64,000 nt of DNA. Origin: Sambucus nigra (lineage: Eukaryota > Streptophyta > Magnoliopsida > Dipsacales > Adoxaceae). Position numbers and translations under genes: made by a program. The stretch spans positions 186,001 to 250,000 of the forward strand of contig CASBWL010000041.1 of NCBI GenBank assembly GCA_949130495.1, in the 5' to 3' direction. The notes under the pieces were generated by a model. It worked only from the letters and a program-made list of their open reading frames with translations, had not been told where the DNA came from and searched no databases. Shown one piece after another: positions 35,866 through 47,267 of this stretch (positions within the stretch are counted from its first letter, which is position 1; each line of letters starts with the position of its first letter).

Positions 35866-36214
35866 GGCAGAAATTTTTTCCCCAACAATTTGAGGGTTCA
35901 AATAAAATTGTTTACAATTCACAAAAATCCCAATTACTTTTGTGTGAGTTGTTTTGTGGAACCCAAGAACATATTTTGCTTTTGTTCATTTGTTGTGGGA
36001 AAAGCTCTACAACCAAAAAGCTGTGTGCTATTGTGGAGGGAGTCCTTGTGAAGATTTTAGACTGCGTGTCTGGACTAGGTGTCCTGGTGGTATAGCTGCG
36101 TGTGAACCATTGTTGATTTATTTCTATCCATTGCTTTGGAGGTTTGATGAATACACCGTGCGTTACTCTTGTGAGATAAAGCAAGATGTTATGTAAGTCA
36201 ATGGTCTTGTAAAC

Positions 36215-39200
36215 TGTAATACCCCGTAATTTTAAATGACTTTTAAAATGGGTTATATTTTAAATTAATGGATTAATTGGATTTTATTATTAATTCATTC
36301 ATTTAGGTTTTATCCGGATTGTGGATATTAAAATGGATGATTCTGAATATTACTTAAAGATATTTAGGTAATATATGAATGTGATGTCATTGATATGACT
36401 GTATGACATAAATTCGGTAATTTGTATTTTTAGTCAGACGCGGTATGGGACGTGTCGGGACTAATTTATTAAATTAAAAAGGAAATTTATTTTCTACCGA
36501 CCTTATAGTCATTTCGACTGCGTCCTTGGGTCCGAAAGGTTCGAAATAGTTAGAAAAGTCTATTTGGATGTTGATATTGGGTCTCGGGTGATTTGGAAAT
36601 GAAAAGATAACCCAAAAGGGCATTTTGGTCATTTTTCTAGGAGGGATGAATAGTGATTTCGGGTTTTGTCTTATTATAAGTATTGGTAGATTAAGTGTAC
36701 ATGGGTTATACATCTCCTCTTCACAAATTAGAGAAGTCATCTTCCTAGAGAAAAAATGAAAGGTTGCTTGGAAAGTGAAAGGTTATTTGGAAAGGAGGAG
36801 AACCAAAGGTCAAAGGTCACCACCACCACCTATGTTATTCAACTCCAAAGGATCAGATCTTCATTAGAGGCAAGTGTTTGATATTTGCAATTTAAGTTCA
36901 TATATTTTCCATGTTAGAATAATTATGAAAAGAGATTATTTTTCATGTTTGGAAGACATAATGGAGTTGTTTTATGGATTTCCAGAAACTGAAATGATAT
37001 AGGAAGTAAACTCATGTTGTTGGATGATAATAATCCACAAAATAATCATATATCTATAGAGGAAATTCTGAAAATCATTTTGTGTTCTTGAAGATAATAT
37101 GTTGATAATTTTCTGGAAAAAAAAAAGGCAAAAACGAGTGGAATGAGAAGAGCCAATTTGGAATGTTTAGATCTTCTTTTTGAGTGCATTTTGATGAGAT
37201 TTAAGAAAAACTCAAAACACATACCTGACTCAATTTTTCGTGTAGAATCCAAATCTGAAGTCAGATTGATGATTTGAATAATTTTTGGATCTGATTTTTC
37301 TGAGTATTGAAAATATGAGAATTCATTATGTTGTTTCTTTTTAATGTTGGTTCTTATCCCAAAACTTTTGTAGATCTTCGGTGATTATTAATTGGATACT
37401 ATGGGACTTAGAAAAGATCAGTAGACCCTTGATAATATTTGAATTAAAGTGATTGGGATTTAATTGATTAGAATGATGATAATTAAATTGAAAGATATTT
37501 CGGTTGCTAGATTCATGTGTTGGATTCTAATCTGTTTGTATGAGGATTAAGGATAGTTCAAGTAGGGGAGATTTAATATAACACCTGGGTAGCCTTAGGG
37601 TTACAATTTGAATATGAAGGACTGAGTTTAGTACAAGCGCTTAGTGGTATGGATCCTGGATAGAGATGGGAGTTTAGAACACATTTGGTTGAAAGAGGGT
37701 ATGAGGTTATTCCGATCGCGTATTTGAAGTTTACGGACCTCCTCGATCGACAAAGTTAAGTAGTAGTGTAATTGGAGGGGTTCCTTCTTTGGATTTCGCT
37801 TTGCGAGACGCTCCGCGCATGAACCTTAACGACGTCGGGAGTGGAGAGATGTTATATGATGCGAGGATAATTAAATTATGAAGTAAAGATATGATATTTT
37901 AATACGTGGAATTTAAAAGAGATATAATGATACGTATGGGAATTATCTTGGGGTAGTGATATTACCTTATTGATATTATATTATAGGTATGATAATGCCT
38001 ATTGGATTGATTGATGATTTATGTGTATGACATACCTAGCTTACTTGCTATCGGTGGGAGGTTTGCGCGTGAGGGCAGTCATGTCCTGATGAATCCATGG
38101 AATCTTTGATTTGTCGCTCGAGAACATAGGTCTATGAAAGACTTATCGGGGAGTTGATAAGTCCGCTGACTGTGGGTACGTAGGTATGTGCGTGACCCAT
38201 GGGTATGAGAACTATGTTTGCCTCCAATGATTGTGTTGTTGTTTATGGTTCGAGGTATCCTCACCGAACCTTTTGTCTCCTATTCGGCGACCAGCGATAT
38301 TGGGACATGATAGCAGAGTAATGCATTGCACCGCAGCTGTGACTCGGGGTGCCGAATTATATATGAATATATATATAATGGATTAAATGAATGAATGGAT
38401 ATATTGTGGTTAACTCTATCTACGGTGATAATTGTAGATAACGGTGAATAGAGAAAGATAATGGAATTACGTTAATGAATGTTTATTCTTAAAGAATTGA
38501 AAAGCTTGTTTCATGTTAATGAGAAACAATTCATAAATGAAAGATGTATAAGAAGAATTATATAACATATGGTATGGGACATACGGAGTTATGATATGGG
38601 AATGGAATTATATTATGGAACTAGTGTGGAGGAACCATTAACTAGGAGGTTAATAGGAAACGTTAAGCGTGCACTCTAGTTGAGAAGTGAGAATGGCAAG
38701 TGAGAGTTGGGTCTAACATGTACATAATAAAAGATTTATTGCACTTGTTAAATACTTGCTGTTTTAAAAATCATCTACACATTCGGGCTCTGACCCGTTT
38801 CCTTTCATATTTTCTTTTCTATTGTATCTTCTATATCAGGTGTCCAGTAGCAGGGACGCCAACCTTAGCAGATTACGATAAACTATGGAGCTATGGAGTT
38901 TTGCTTAGACGCCTATCATCTTTTGATTCTCAGTATTCTCTTAGTTGGGGCATGTCGCCTAAAGGATTTCAGTCATCATGTTCTATCGGAGTCAAATACT
39001 ATTGTATTCGTGTCTTTTTAATACATTTGACATTGTTGGGATTATTGTAATGGATTAATATTATTTGGGAATGTTTATTCCAATTGCATTTAAATTCTTT
39101 TGTGTTATCTATTTGGTTATCAGTGTTGTAGAATAAAATGTGTTGTGTTATTCTTAAACTAAAAATGGTTTTGTTGAAATTTAAATTTGAAAAGTTTTTA

Positions 39201-39333
39201 ACTCCAGCTTAATTGGGTATTGGGTGAGTTGTAAATGTTTTCGACAGTGATGCTAAGAATGAGACAACTGTATATTCTGTTTTAATTTGGTATAGGACTG
39301 GCCACCCGGTATTTAATTAGGCGGGGTGTTACA
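36215..39333 (+). mobile_element. Gypsy solo LTR, 3119 bp, TSD TAAAC
   Basis: It runs from TGTAATACCCCG to GGGGTGTTACA with perfect TAAAC duplications at 36210-36214 and 39334-39338. B's 3' LTR is uninterrupted at the corresponding site. It is homologous in block order to the solo LTR at 3349-6346. TATAAGTA lies near 36675. Candidate GC-AG intron: donor GAG|GCAAGT at 36870, branch site CTCTGAC at 38788, acceptor TATCAG at 38839. Confidence 0.92.
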
Positions 39334-39543
39334 TAAACTTGTCAGATTTCAAGAAATAAAAGGTCTTGCCCTTCGGGGATTTTTCTTGAAATTTTCTGTA
39401 GCTATATCTTATTTGGTTTGATATGTAGTTGCATGTTTTAGGGCTGAATTAATTTGGTTTAAAAATAAACTCTAATTAAATAAGTGTTCCAAATTAGAAA
39501 TTTGTGAATTTAATTAATCATCACACCGTCATATTCTACAAGT

Positions 39544-39555
39544 TGGTATCAGAGC
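39544..39555 (+). promoter_or_regulatory. Primer binding site, element B (tRNA-iMet)
   Basis: An exact TGGTATCAGAGC lies 3 bp after the LTR. Confidence 0.92.
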
Positions 39556-39654
39556 AGGTAACGCTAATTTATCATGTATTCTTATTTTCCACAAAATTGT
39601 GTGATATTGATTTTTTGGGACAAATATATTTTGTGAAAAATCATAATTTTTTCA

Positions 39655-40532
39655 ATGGAACGCCCATTTAATGATGAGCCTATTTTTGAAAAAGATCACA
39701 ACAGTGCTGAAAAATTAAAACTTTTGAATTTGAAACTTTGCAAAAGAATTAAAGTTTTGGAAAAGAAAATTCTTGTTTTAATAGTAAGATTGAATATTTG
39801 CAAACGTTTCAAACTCAAATAGATATTTTTCGTGAACACTTTGGCAATTTGTGTAATGACTTTGATTACTTAAAAGTTTCTAAGAAGGAGAGTGACGACA
39901 GAGTCCTATTTTTAGAAAAAAGAATTGGAGGATTTTAAAAATTCTAGTGATTGTATTTGTGCGAAAGAGGATAAAAATATTTTAATCAATGAGTTTGTGG
40001 CACGTGAAGAGACTCTTAGGGAAAATTTTGCTTTAATTGAGGGGGAGAGAGATACCCTTTTAGGAATTGTTGAAAATTTTTAAAAAAATCCCTATCTTTG
40101 GAAGAGTCTAATTTGTTGCTTGAATCAAATATTTTGAAGTTGAAAAATGATTTAAACGATTCAAGTAGGTTTAATAGTGATAGTAATGGCTCATCTTGCT
40201 CTCATGATTCTAGTGCTAAAGACAAAACCATTATTTGTTTTAGAGGGTCAATTAATCCCAATGACGTTAGAAAATATCACACTTTAGGTAACATTCCTCT
40301 CGTTTACATATGTTCACATTGTGGTAGGAAAGGTCACCTTAGGAGATTCTGTTTTGATCTTGGAAGATGTCCTAGGAAGTCTAAGTTTAGTGTTTTGTTG
40401 GTTTCCAAAACCCAGTGTCGACGTGTTACATCCACTTGGGTTAGAAAATCACTTTTGGATACGCTAGATTTTAGAATAGTTGATTCTGATTTGCTTGCAC
40501 ATAACTCTTCTCTTGCTATATCATATAGATGA
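39655..40532 (+). pseudogene. Element B capsid-less Gag: coiled coil plus zinc knuckle
   Basis: The protein starts MERPFNDEPIFEKD. Across about three indels it reads as a long charged coiled coil: KLKLLNLKLCKRIKVLEKK, then IEYLQTFQTQIDIFREHFG and ESDDRVLFLEKRI. The intact last 144 codons (40098-40532) contain SNLLLESNILKLKNDL, a Ser/Asn-rich linker and one knuckle CSHCGRKGHLRRFC (40311-40352, CX2CX4HX4C). The C terminus (TWVRKSLLDTLD...LLAHNSS) is shared with element G. It corresponds to the coiled-coil-to-second-knuckle part of H Gag, without the capsid domain or first knuckle. Ancestral length would be about 290 residues. It may aid RNA packaging with a helper Gag, but that is inference. 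Confidence 0.75.
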
Positions 40533-42083
40533 TTGTGTTCGCATGTTTGTCATACGTTAGTTTTTTTGTTTCATGATATTTATGTTTGCTAGCATTGTGA
40601 CATGTACTTTTTGTATAAATTTTTGCTTTTGAAAATTTTGAAAAATACAAAAAGATTTTATTTCGATGAAATTTTTGAAAAATCCAAAAAGATTTTTGTA
40701 TTTTTTTTTGCACCGTATATGAATGAGCATTTAGGATGACCAAGTCACATATTCATTCCATATCCATGTGACTATATGATAGTGTTTTGAGATAATACGT
40801 CATGTCATCCATGTGCTTTATAATGTTTGGAGTCATTAAGATGTAGTTACTTCCTATATGTTTGACTCATTATGTCTTTTATTGCACACATGCACTGATT
40901 TGTTTGATTATTGCGCTTATCGATCACATGTTGGTTGAGTGTTTTCATCTCAATTCTGTCTATACAACGAACCAAATCCAATAAAATAAGACAATAAAAA
41001 GTGTGCACCTTTGAACCATGTTTGTGAGGATTTGTATGCTTTGTTTGAAAACGGTGAAGGGCTACGAAAGGTTATCGTTTATCCTTTGTGATTAAGCCTC
41101 CATTTAATTGGACCAAAAAAAATGAGGAATTTTATTATCCGGGGTCCAAAGAGGTTTAAAAGAGCCCGAAAAAAATTGAAAGGTAATAAAAAGAAATTTA
41201 TGCCACTTATGGGCCATTTAGGTTTTTCACCAATTCTCCAAAGTTTGAGAATTTACTTTATACACCTCTAAAAGAAGATATTTTTGAGGGAGTTTGGTTG
41301 GAGATTTTATAATGGCTTTGCACGTCCTTAAAAAGTCTTGAAAAAGCATTTAATAGTTTTGGATGTTATTGGTGTGGAAATCACTTTGACTTTGATTTGT
41401 GGATGTGATTAAGACAATGTCATCTAAAATCAACAATTTTTACACCTAAGGACTATTTTGATGTTCATTTGTTAGGAGTGAACTTATGCATCGTGCACAT
41501 ATGATATGATTGAGTTGATTTTCCTATCGAATGTGTTCCCACCCATTCATTTTTTTTCCATGACTTGGTTGTTTTAGTTAAATCCATGGTGTGAATTTTG
41601 TATTATTTTTTGAAATTTGAAAAATAAAAAATAGTATGTGGATGTCTTTGAGGTACTCCTTTGCATGCGTAGTTTGCTCAATGTTTGCTATGCATATTTT
41701 TCGTGTCACTTCATGTTTAGTTTGTTTCTTATTATCTGTCTGTTTGAAGACATCATAAAAAGGGGGAGAACGAATTAGGATTTTATGGGGGAATTTTTGC
41801 ATTATGGGGGAGATTTGATTATATTGATTGATTTATTCTTATATCTTTTCAAACTCGATGTGTCACGACGGTATTTGATTTATCTCGTGTATGTAGGTAC
41901 AAAATTGAAGATTAATATGTTTCTCACCCTGATGAGAAAAACTTTGAGAGTTTTGATGTTGAAGAATTTTTTTTTAGAACTTGAAAATTTTACCTTTTCA
42001 GTTTCGGGATTCATGAGAGGGTAGATTTGTATATATCATTTGGTATTTGATAATTTAGATGTTTTTCTGCATGTACCGGCATA
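40533..42083 (+). other. Element B 3' tail with CAAAAAGATTT repeats and multiple purine tracts
   Basis: It is homologous over most of its length to the F tail. CAAAAAGATT units are at 40640-40700 and TTATCCGGGGTCCAAAGAGG at 41136. Purine tracts AAAAAGGGGGAGAA (41757-41770), ATGGGGGAA and ATGGGGGAGA follow. No conserved reading frame was found. Confidence 0.75.
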
Positions 42084-42099
42084 GACGTAGGGGGAGATT
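42084..42099 (+). promoter_or_regulatory. Polypurine tract, element B
   Basis: GACGTAGGGGGAGATT lies directly before the 3' LTR. Confidence 0.8.
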
Positions 42100-43308
42100 T
42101 GTAAGGACATAATTTTATAAATTCCATCACAATTTGAGTATGTCATATACCGCTACAAGTCGTCGAAGAATTGAAGAAGTTTTCATCTACAAAAGACGAA
42201 TCCAAATTACAAGTGGTCTTCAACATTCAAGCCCAACAATATGACATTTGGTAAGATAATGTTTAAAGTTTCATTTACATTTCATATTAAAGTGTTGGGA
42301 TATTTTTATCAAATATTTTCTAAAGATTTTGTTCTCGGACACCTTTTCGTAGAAAAATCATAACTAATTCAAAAAAAATACGAAACTAGTGACCACGCGT
42401 TCGTATTGAAATTATCTACAAGCAAGCGTGAAATCTCGTTTAATAGGTCATTCGAACGACCTACTTATGTCATTCAAACGACATAGCTATCTCTTTCAAA
42501 TGATATTGTTTTCATTCCAGTGAGTTGACTTTTTGACTGACACGCTGCTGTCAACCTGATCTCTTTGACCACCTCAAATTTTCTTATAAAAAGAGGGTTA
42601 GCGGGTGGTTTATGCGTGGATAACAATTTTGAACTTTAAATAGTTTTAAACCTCTGAAACTTTTGTTTTGTTTATTTTCCCAGAATTTAATTCGATACCT
42701 TTGGCAGAAAGTTTTTCTGCAACAATTTGAGGGTTCAAATAATTTTGTTTACAATTCACAAAAATACCAATTACTTCTGTGTGAGTTGTTCTGTGGAACC
42801 CAAGAACATATTTTTCTTTTGTTCATTCTGTGTGAGTTATTCTGTGGAACCCAAGAACATATTTTTCTTTTGTTCATTCTTTGTGGGGAAATATTTACAA
42901 CCGGAATGTTGCATGTTATTGTGGAGGGAGTCCTTGTGAAGATTTTAAACTGCATGTTTGGACTGCGCGTCCTGGTGGTATAGTTGCGTGCGAACCGTTA
43001 CTGATTTATTTCTAGCCGTTGCTTTGGAGGTTTGATGAAGACACTGTGTGTTACTCTTGTGGGCGAAAGCAATACGGTATGTAAGTCAATGGTCTTGTAA
43101 ACTTGTCAAAGTTCTCGAAATAAAAGGTTTTGCCCTTCGGGGATTTTTCTTGAAATTTTGTGTCGCGTGCTATATCTTATTTGGTTTGATACGTAGTTGC
43201 ATGTTTAGGGGCTGAATTAATTTGGTTTAAAAATAGACTCTAATTAAATAAGTGTGCCAAACTAGAAATTTGCGAATTTAATTAATTATCACACCGTCGT
43301 ATTCTACA
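42100..43308 (+). mobile_element. Element B 3' LTR, 1209 bp
   Basis: It runs from TGTAAGGACAT to ATTCTACA, with a U3 array at 42431-42530, TATAAAAAG at 42585-42593, AATAAA at 43119-43124 and the UUCG hairpin at 43133-43142. It preserves the empty sites for both insertions in the 5' LTR. Confidence 0.92.
42776..42877 (+). repeat. 51-bp tandem duplication in B 3' LTR
   Basis: Two units start TCTGTGTGAGTT and contain GGAACCCAAGAACAT. The 5' LTR has one, so the duplication followed insertion. Confidence 0.85.
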
Positions 43309-43313
43309 TAATC

Positions 43314-43565
43314 CTTCTGAAACTTTAAATCAACATCTATGGTACCATGGATGTATCGTAAGATTCATTTTACATCTTGCCAATGCAATTTTTCCTGGAT
43401 CATTCATGCATCTTCTCATTATACTAACATCTTGTGAAATGTCAGGTCTCGTACAAACCATTGCATACATCAAACTTCCAACTACATTAGCATAGGAGGG
43501 TTTGGTACCTAATAATGTTATATTGACGGTTACTTTGTCATTATTTGATCTTTGGGGCACATAAT
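43314..43565 (-). pseudogene. Antisense copia remnant X2: RT C-terminal part
   Basis: The minus strand reads SYANVVGSLMYAMVCTRPDIS, the well-conserved copia motif PYxxAVGSLMYAMxCTRPDI. On the minus strand it precedes the RNase H part at 33346-34002, so the two halves are one element split by B. Confidence 0.88.
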
Positions 43566-43940
43566 GGCCGAAATGGTTAAATTGTATTTTACATGATTTT
43601 TAAGTTAGTATAAGATAAAAAAAAAAACTCCCTTCCTCAATTACTTATTCGCAGTAAGCCTTCGTTTAAATCCAAATTTGGATCTGTTTTTAAAATAAAT
43701 AAGAACTATGATGCAAATTCTGAAAGGTAAACCAAAACAAGTGAAAGAAATTTTATTAAGACAAGGAGAGGAGTGAAATGAATTGAGTGGCGTGGATCGG
43801 CTATAACCCTAAAAGCTAAATAATCATGAGAAAACATAACGAACTATCTCCAAAGTTTTATGGTCCATCCGATAATTATGAATAAGGTGAGTATGTTATC
43901 TTATAAAATAGCCCTCCCACCTAATCCTCTCATCTATCCC
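43566..43940. other. No gene recognised
   Basis: About 375 bp of AT-rich sequence without a recognisable reading frame or repeat. Confidence 0.5.
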
Positions 43941-44160
43941 ATCTTTCATATCTTTATGTTGAAGCAAAAATTAGGAGAAAAGATTACTGCAGAGGTGCAG
44001 TTTCCCCTGACCAATGAACAATGACAAATATTGGTTGAGCCTACAGTGATTCCTGATCCAGTGTTACATTGGTCATACTTCAGACATGACTTGGAAAGAT
44101 TATGATGTTGTCATTGAGGATGGGGATCTCAAAAGAGGGATCATTTATCATAATGTGTGA
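43941..44160 (+). pseudogene. Gypsy pol C-terminal fragment (chromodomain-type), tentative
   Basis: MLKQKLGEKITAEVQFPLTNEQ can be read from about 43957, followed after a stop by QILVEPTVI. After a frameshift, DMTWKDYDVV follows near 44085. This resembles the end of chromovirus pol (SQLKxKLG ... W ... ATWEDY). It is short and frameshifted, so moderate confidence only. Confidence 0.5.
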
Positions 44161-44862
44161 AGTTAGTGTAATGATGTCATTGGGAGCTATGAGTTTTTTA
44201 GAGCTTGAGCCCAGTGTAACGATGCCATTGGTTGATTTACAAATATAGAAGGACTCATATGTCTCCTCCCTCTTACTCTCTCTTTAACTCCTGAGCTATA
44301 TTTATCTTAAACATTTCAATAAATAATTGTTTGTTATTACATTGATAGCATGACATAGTTTTTTTTTTGTTTTTCCAAAAAAAACTCTAGTTTGGGAAAT
44401 TATTTCCAACTAGTATATGAAGCCCTAATTATATTAAAATATTTTACGTACTATTAACATCAAATATGTCATTCACAAAAAATGATGACAATATTAACAC
44501 TTTATGGTTATGGTATTACATATTTTACATAGATTTTCACTTCATTACATAATTCCATGGTATACAAGAGTATTATCTCTCTTGCTATTCTAACATCTCC
44601 ATCCACACGCAATGTCAAATAAAATAAAATAGTGAAGAAATAAAGCAGAAAAATAGCATCAAACACTAGTCTAAGAGCATTCCCAACAGCCTAGTTAAAA
44701 TAAGGGTTGTAATAAGAAATTATTATACCAATATTCAAATGATATCAACACAAAAATGACAAAAACAAATAAAAGAAGCTTACGACAGTGTCGTATTACC
44801 ATCCATCTATCAAACAAGAATTAATCTTCCAGTTAAGAAATAAGGTCACCATGTGTCAATGA
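44161..44862. other. No gene recognised; possible 3' LTR of the gypsy fragment
   Basis: AT-rich sequence with weak internal similarity (TGTAATGATGTCATTGG and TGTAACGATGCCATTGG near 44170 and 44215). AATAAATAATTG is at about 44321. It ends at the AATGA target duplication of the next solo LTR. Confidence 0.35.
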
Positions 44863-45661
44863 TGTAATAGCCCACGTAATTCTGGCGTCGGCCGCCACCA
44901 AAACTATGTCGAGTGCTACTAAATAAATGTCATTCTTAGAATGTGACAGATATGAAACAATATAAAATTCATTCCACAAGATAATAATCAGATTTATCCC
45001 GATAAATAAAACCATCCATACAATATGAAATATCCATCACCATGATAATCCTAAAAAATAAATTCAACCGAATTAAATCAAAATAGACTCTAGTGAAGAA
45101 CTCCAAATGAAATATCCAAAAAAACTGTAAACAACTGTGGAACCGAATGGCCCACCAAAATCCATAACTGAGTCTCATAAAAAATGCGAAGGAATAGAAA
45201 CTAAGCTAATTACTAAGCATAAAGTAAATACTCCAGCTACACATCCAATATCTATCTCCAAAAATCCTATGCAGCTACTCCAGCACTTATACCTAAAAAA
45301 AGGTTAGTCAACGCACGGGTTAGATCCCCGATCATGAATACACATTACTCCCCTCAATTAAGCTCCATGAACCCAGACAATAGCATTATACATGGTAAAT
45401 ATCACAGTAGAATATTTTAAATTAAGACGTGATAATTAATATGCGAAATAAAAATAATTGCCAAGGACTATCCATGACATAAGGTCACCCTATTAATTAT
45501 TTCAGATCTTTCATGTATCAATTTAATCAACTTATAACATTTACTTTTATAAATTTCTCATTTTTAATTTATGTGACATGAGTATAGGCATTTCACCCTC
45601 ACTCAGGTCCTGTATATATATTTGGCGCGCCCATTGTTCTACACCACACACATCCCCTCAT

Positions 45662-45855
45662 TATAACCAGTTCGCCCATTTAACTGTTTGCCATGCACAT
45701 ATTGGTGAGGTTCCATGCACGACACGTCACTATAGCCAGTTCGCCTATTTAACTGTCAGCCGTGCGCATATTTGTGATGCCAATACACACCCACGTCGCA
45801 ATAGCCAGTTCACCCGTTTATACTGTTAGCACTACACATATTGGAAACGCCAATT
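45662..45855. repeat. 69-bp minisatellite, about 2.8 copies
   Basis: Units start near 45662, 45731 and 45800 with ATARCCAGTTCRCC and share TTTAACTG, GCCxTGCxCATATT and GCCAAT. It lies inside the minus-strand solo LTR. Confidence 0.8.
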
Positions 45856-45970
45856 CATTTTAATATCCATTTTATTTTCTTAGGCATTAATTCTAAATTT
45901 CTCAATTTCTCATTATTTATTTTGTAATTTACCCCACCCTTATTATCGATGTGAGATCCTCAAAACACCC

Positions 45971-46206
45971 TTAGTCCCATACCTAAAGGTCTCCAAAACA
46001 CAAATACGTCATATCCTTTTATGTAGGATGAATATAAATTATTAAAATCTTCCTAGTCTCATGCCTAGGCTAATGAATCGACGAAATGAAATACAAAATC
46101 ATCCCCACCCCGGACTAACCCATCCGTAATGAATCTACACTAACTAGTCACTTACCTAGGAAGTGCCACCCCAACTAAGGCCTACCCACTAGTCTCATAC
46201 CTAGCA
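45971..46206. repeat. Four dispersed CTAGTCTCATACCTAG-type motifs
   Basis: Copies lie at about 45971, 46051, 46145 and 46190, each roughly CTAGTCxCxTxCCTAG, a degenerate palindrome with CTAG at both ends. They may be diverged sub-repeats of the LTR. Confidence 0.5.
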
Positions 46207-47267
46207 AGTATCCTAAAATAGTTGAGAGCATACCAACCCAACAATCCTGTCATCCTCGAAATGGCAAATAATAATATCAAACAATCACACGATCCAACAT
46301 ATAAACAATATCACAACTTCTCCAAGAGATCTCAATTCAATTTAATTTTAATTAATAACACCGTATTTAAACTTAACACAACTATTTCTATCAAATAATA
46401 ATTTTCGATCATGCGAATTCATGAAGTACACAATGAAATCTACTTTCATCATAACTATATAATTTTTATGAGTTTATACGCGCTCAGTAATTATTTAAAT
46501 AAAAGCTAAGTTTTCTACATTCAACCTACACCAACATAAACCCAAAACCACTATCTATCCTACGCACCCAAATTTTATGAATATTAATTCGTATTTAATT
46601 TTTTTCATAAAAACAGTACCAAAATTAATGTCCACTTTCTCAAATTAGGTTACTAATTTATTTTAAGAAAATCATGTAATTAATCGTTTAGGCAACACTT
46701 AAAACGCATAATACTAAAGGAAAAGAATAGAGTATCCATGCCTAAATAAAGTTGGATGAAAAATATGCTGGCATGATAACGTTCCTCTCGAAATATTAGA
46801 AAAGTCACCTTTTTGATTAATCTTGATAAAACATGAATTAAGCCTTCAATTTTTGTGTTGAGCACTTGATTAAAATTGGGGCTAGGGTTGAAGAAGAGAG
46901 AAAATAATTTTGGAGGAGTCTTCTGGAGAAGAAATTGAGAGAAGAGTGATTTAAAACTCCTAACCCTAAATTAATGTTGATATATAAAGGATTTACGAAT
47001 TTGCCAAAGCTCTCCCGCCACCTTTGCCACAATCCGAATCGATTCGGTTTAGGAGTGAGTCGATTCGCCCCTAATACCAAGCCAAATTCGCCTACTTTAA
47101 ATATATATAAGTAAAATCTAATTTTAATACTTATTTTAATTCCGATTAAAATCCTACTTTCCAATATTAAAACTCAACATTTTAACTTACTAAAAACAAT
47201 TAAATCCAAAATTTTATTTTTACCCGAATTTCTCAATTTATTTAATTTAAATTTACAGGGTGTTACA

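Larger units (their letters stand above)
34008..39540 (+). mobile_element. Element B 5' LTR (interrupted twice)
   Basis: It runs from TGTAAGGAGAT to ATTCTACA. A U3 array of CATTCAAACGAC-type units (34337-34440) precedes TATAAAAAG at 34498-34506. A hAT element (34625-35865) and a gypsy solo LTR (36215-39333) are nested in it. AATAAA is at 39355-39360 with hairpin CCC-TTCG-GGG following. Confidence 0.88.
34008..43308 (+). mobile_element. Element B: pol-less copia element with two nested insertions
   Basis: The native 5' LTR (34008-39540 minus insertions) is about 1160 bp and the 3' LTR (42100-43308) is 1209 bp; a 51-bp duplication explains the difference. Flanks GAATC (34003-34007) and TAATC (43309-43313) are a 5-bp duplication with one change. 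The interior (39541-42099) holds a primer site, a coiled-coil/zinc-knuckle gene and the long tail, but no capsid, protease, integrase or RT. It is inserted in antisense copia X2. Confidence 0.9.
44863..47267 (-). mobile_element. Gypsy-type solo LTR, minus strand, 2405 bp
   Basis: Read on the minus strand it runs from TGTAACACCCTG (47267) to GGGCTATTACA (44863). Flanks AATGA (44858-44862) and AATGC (47268-47272) are a 5-bp duplication with one change. It contains a 69-bp minisatellite, a set of CTAGTC-CAT-CCTAG motifs and a CpG-rich CGATTCG cluster (47028-47075). No internal domain is present. Confidence 0.75.
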
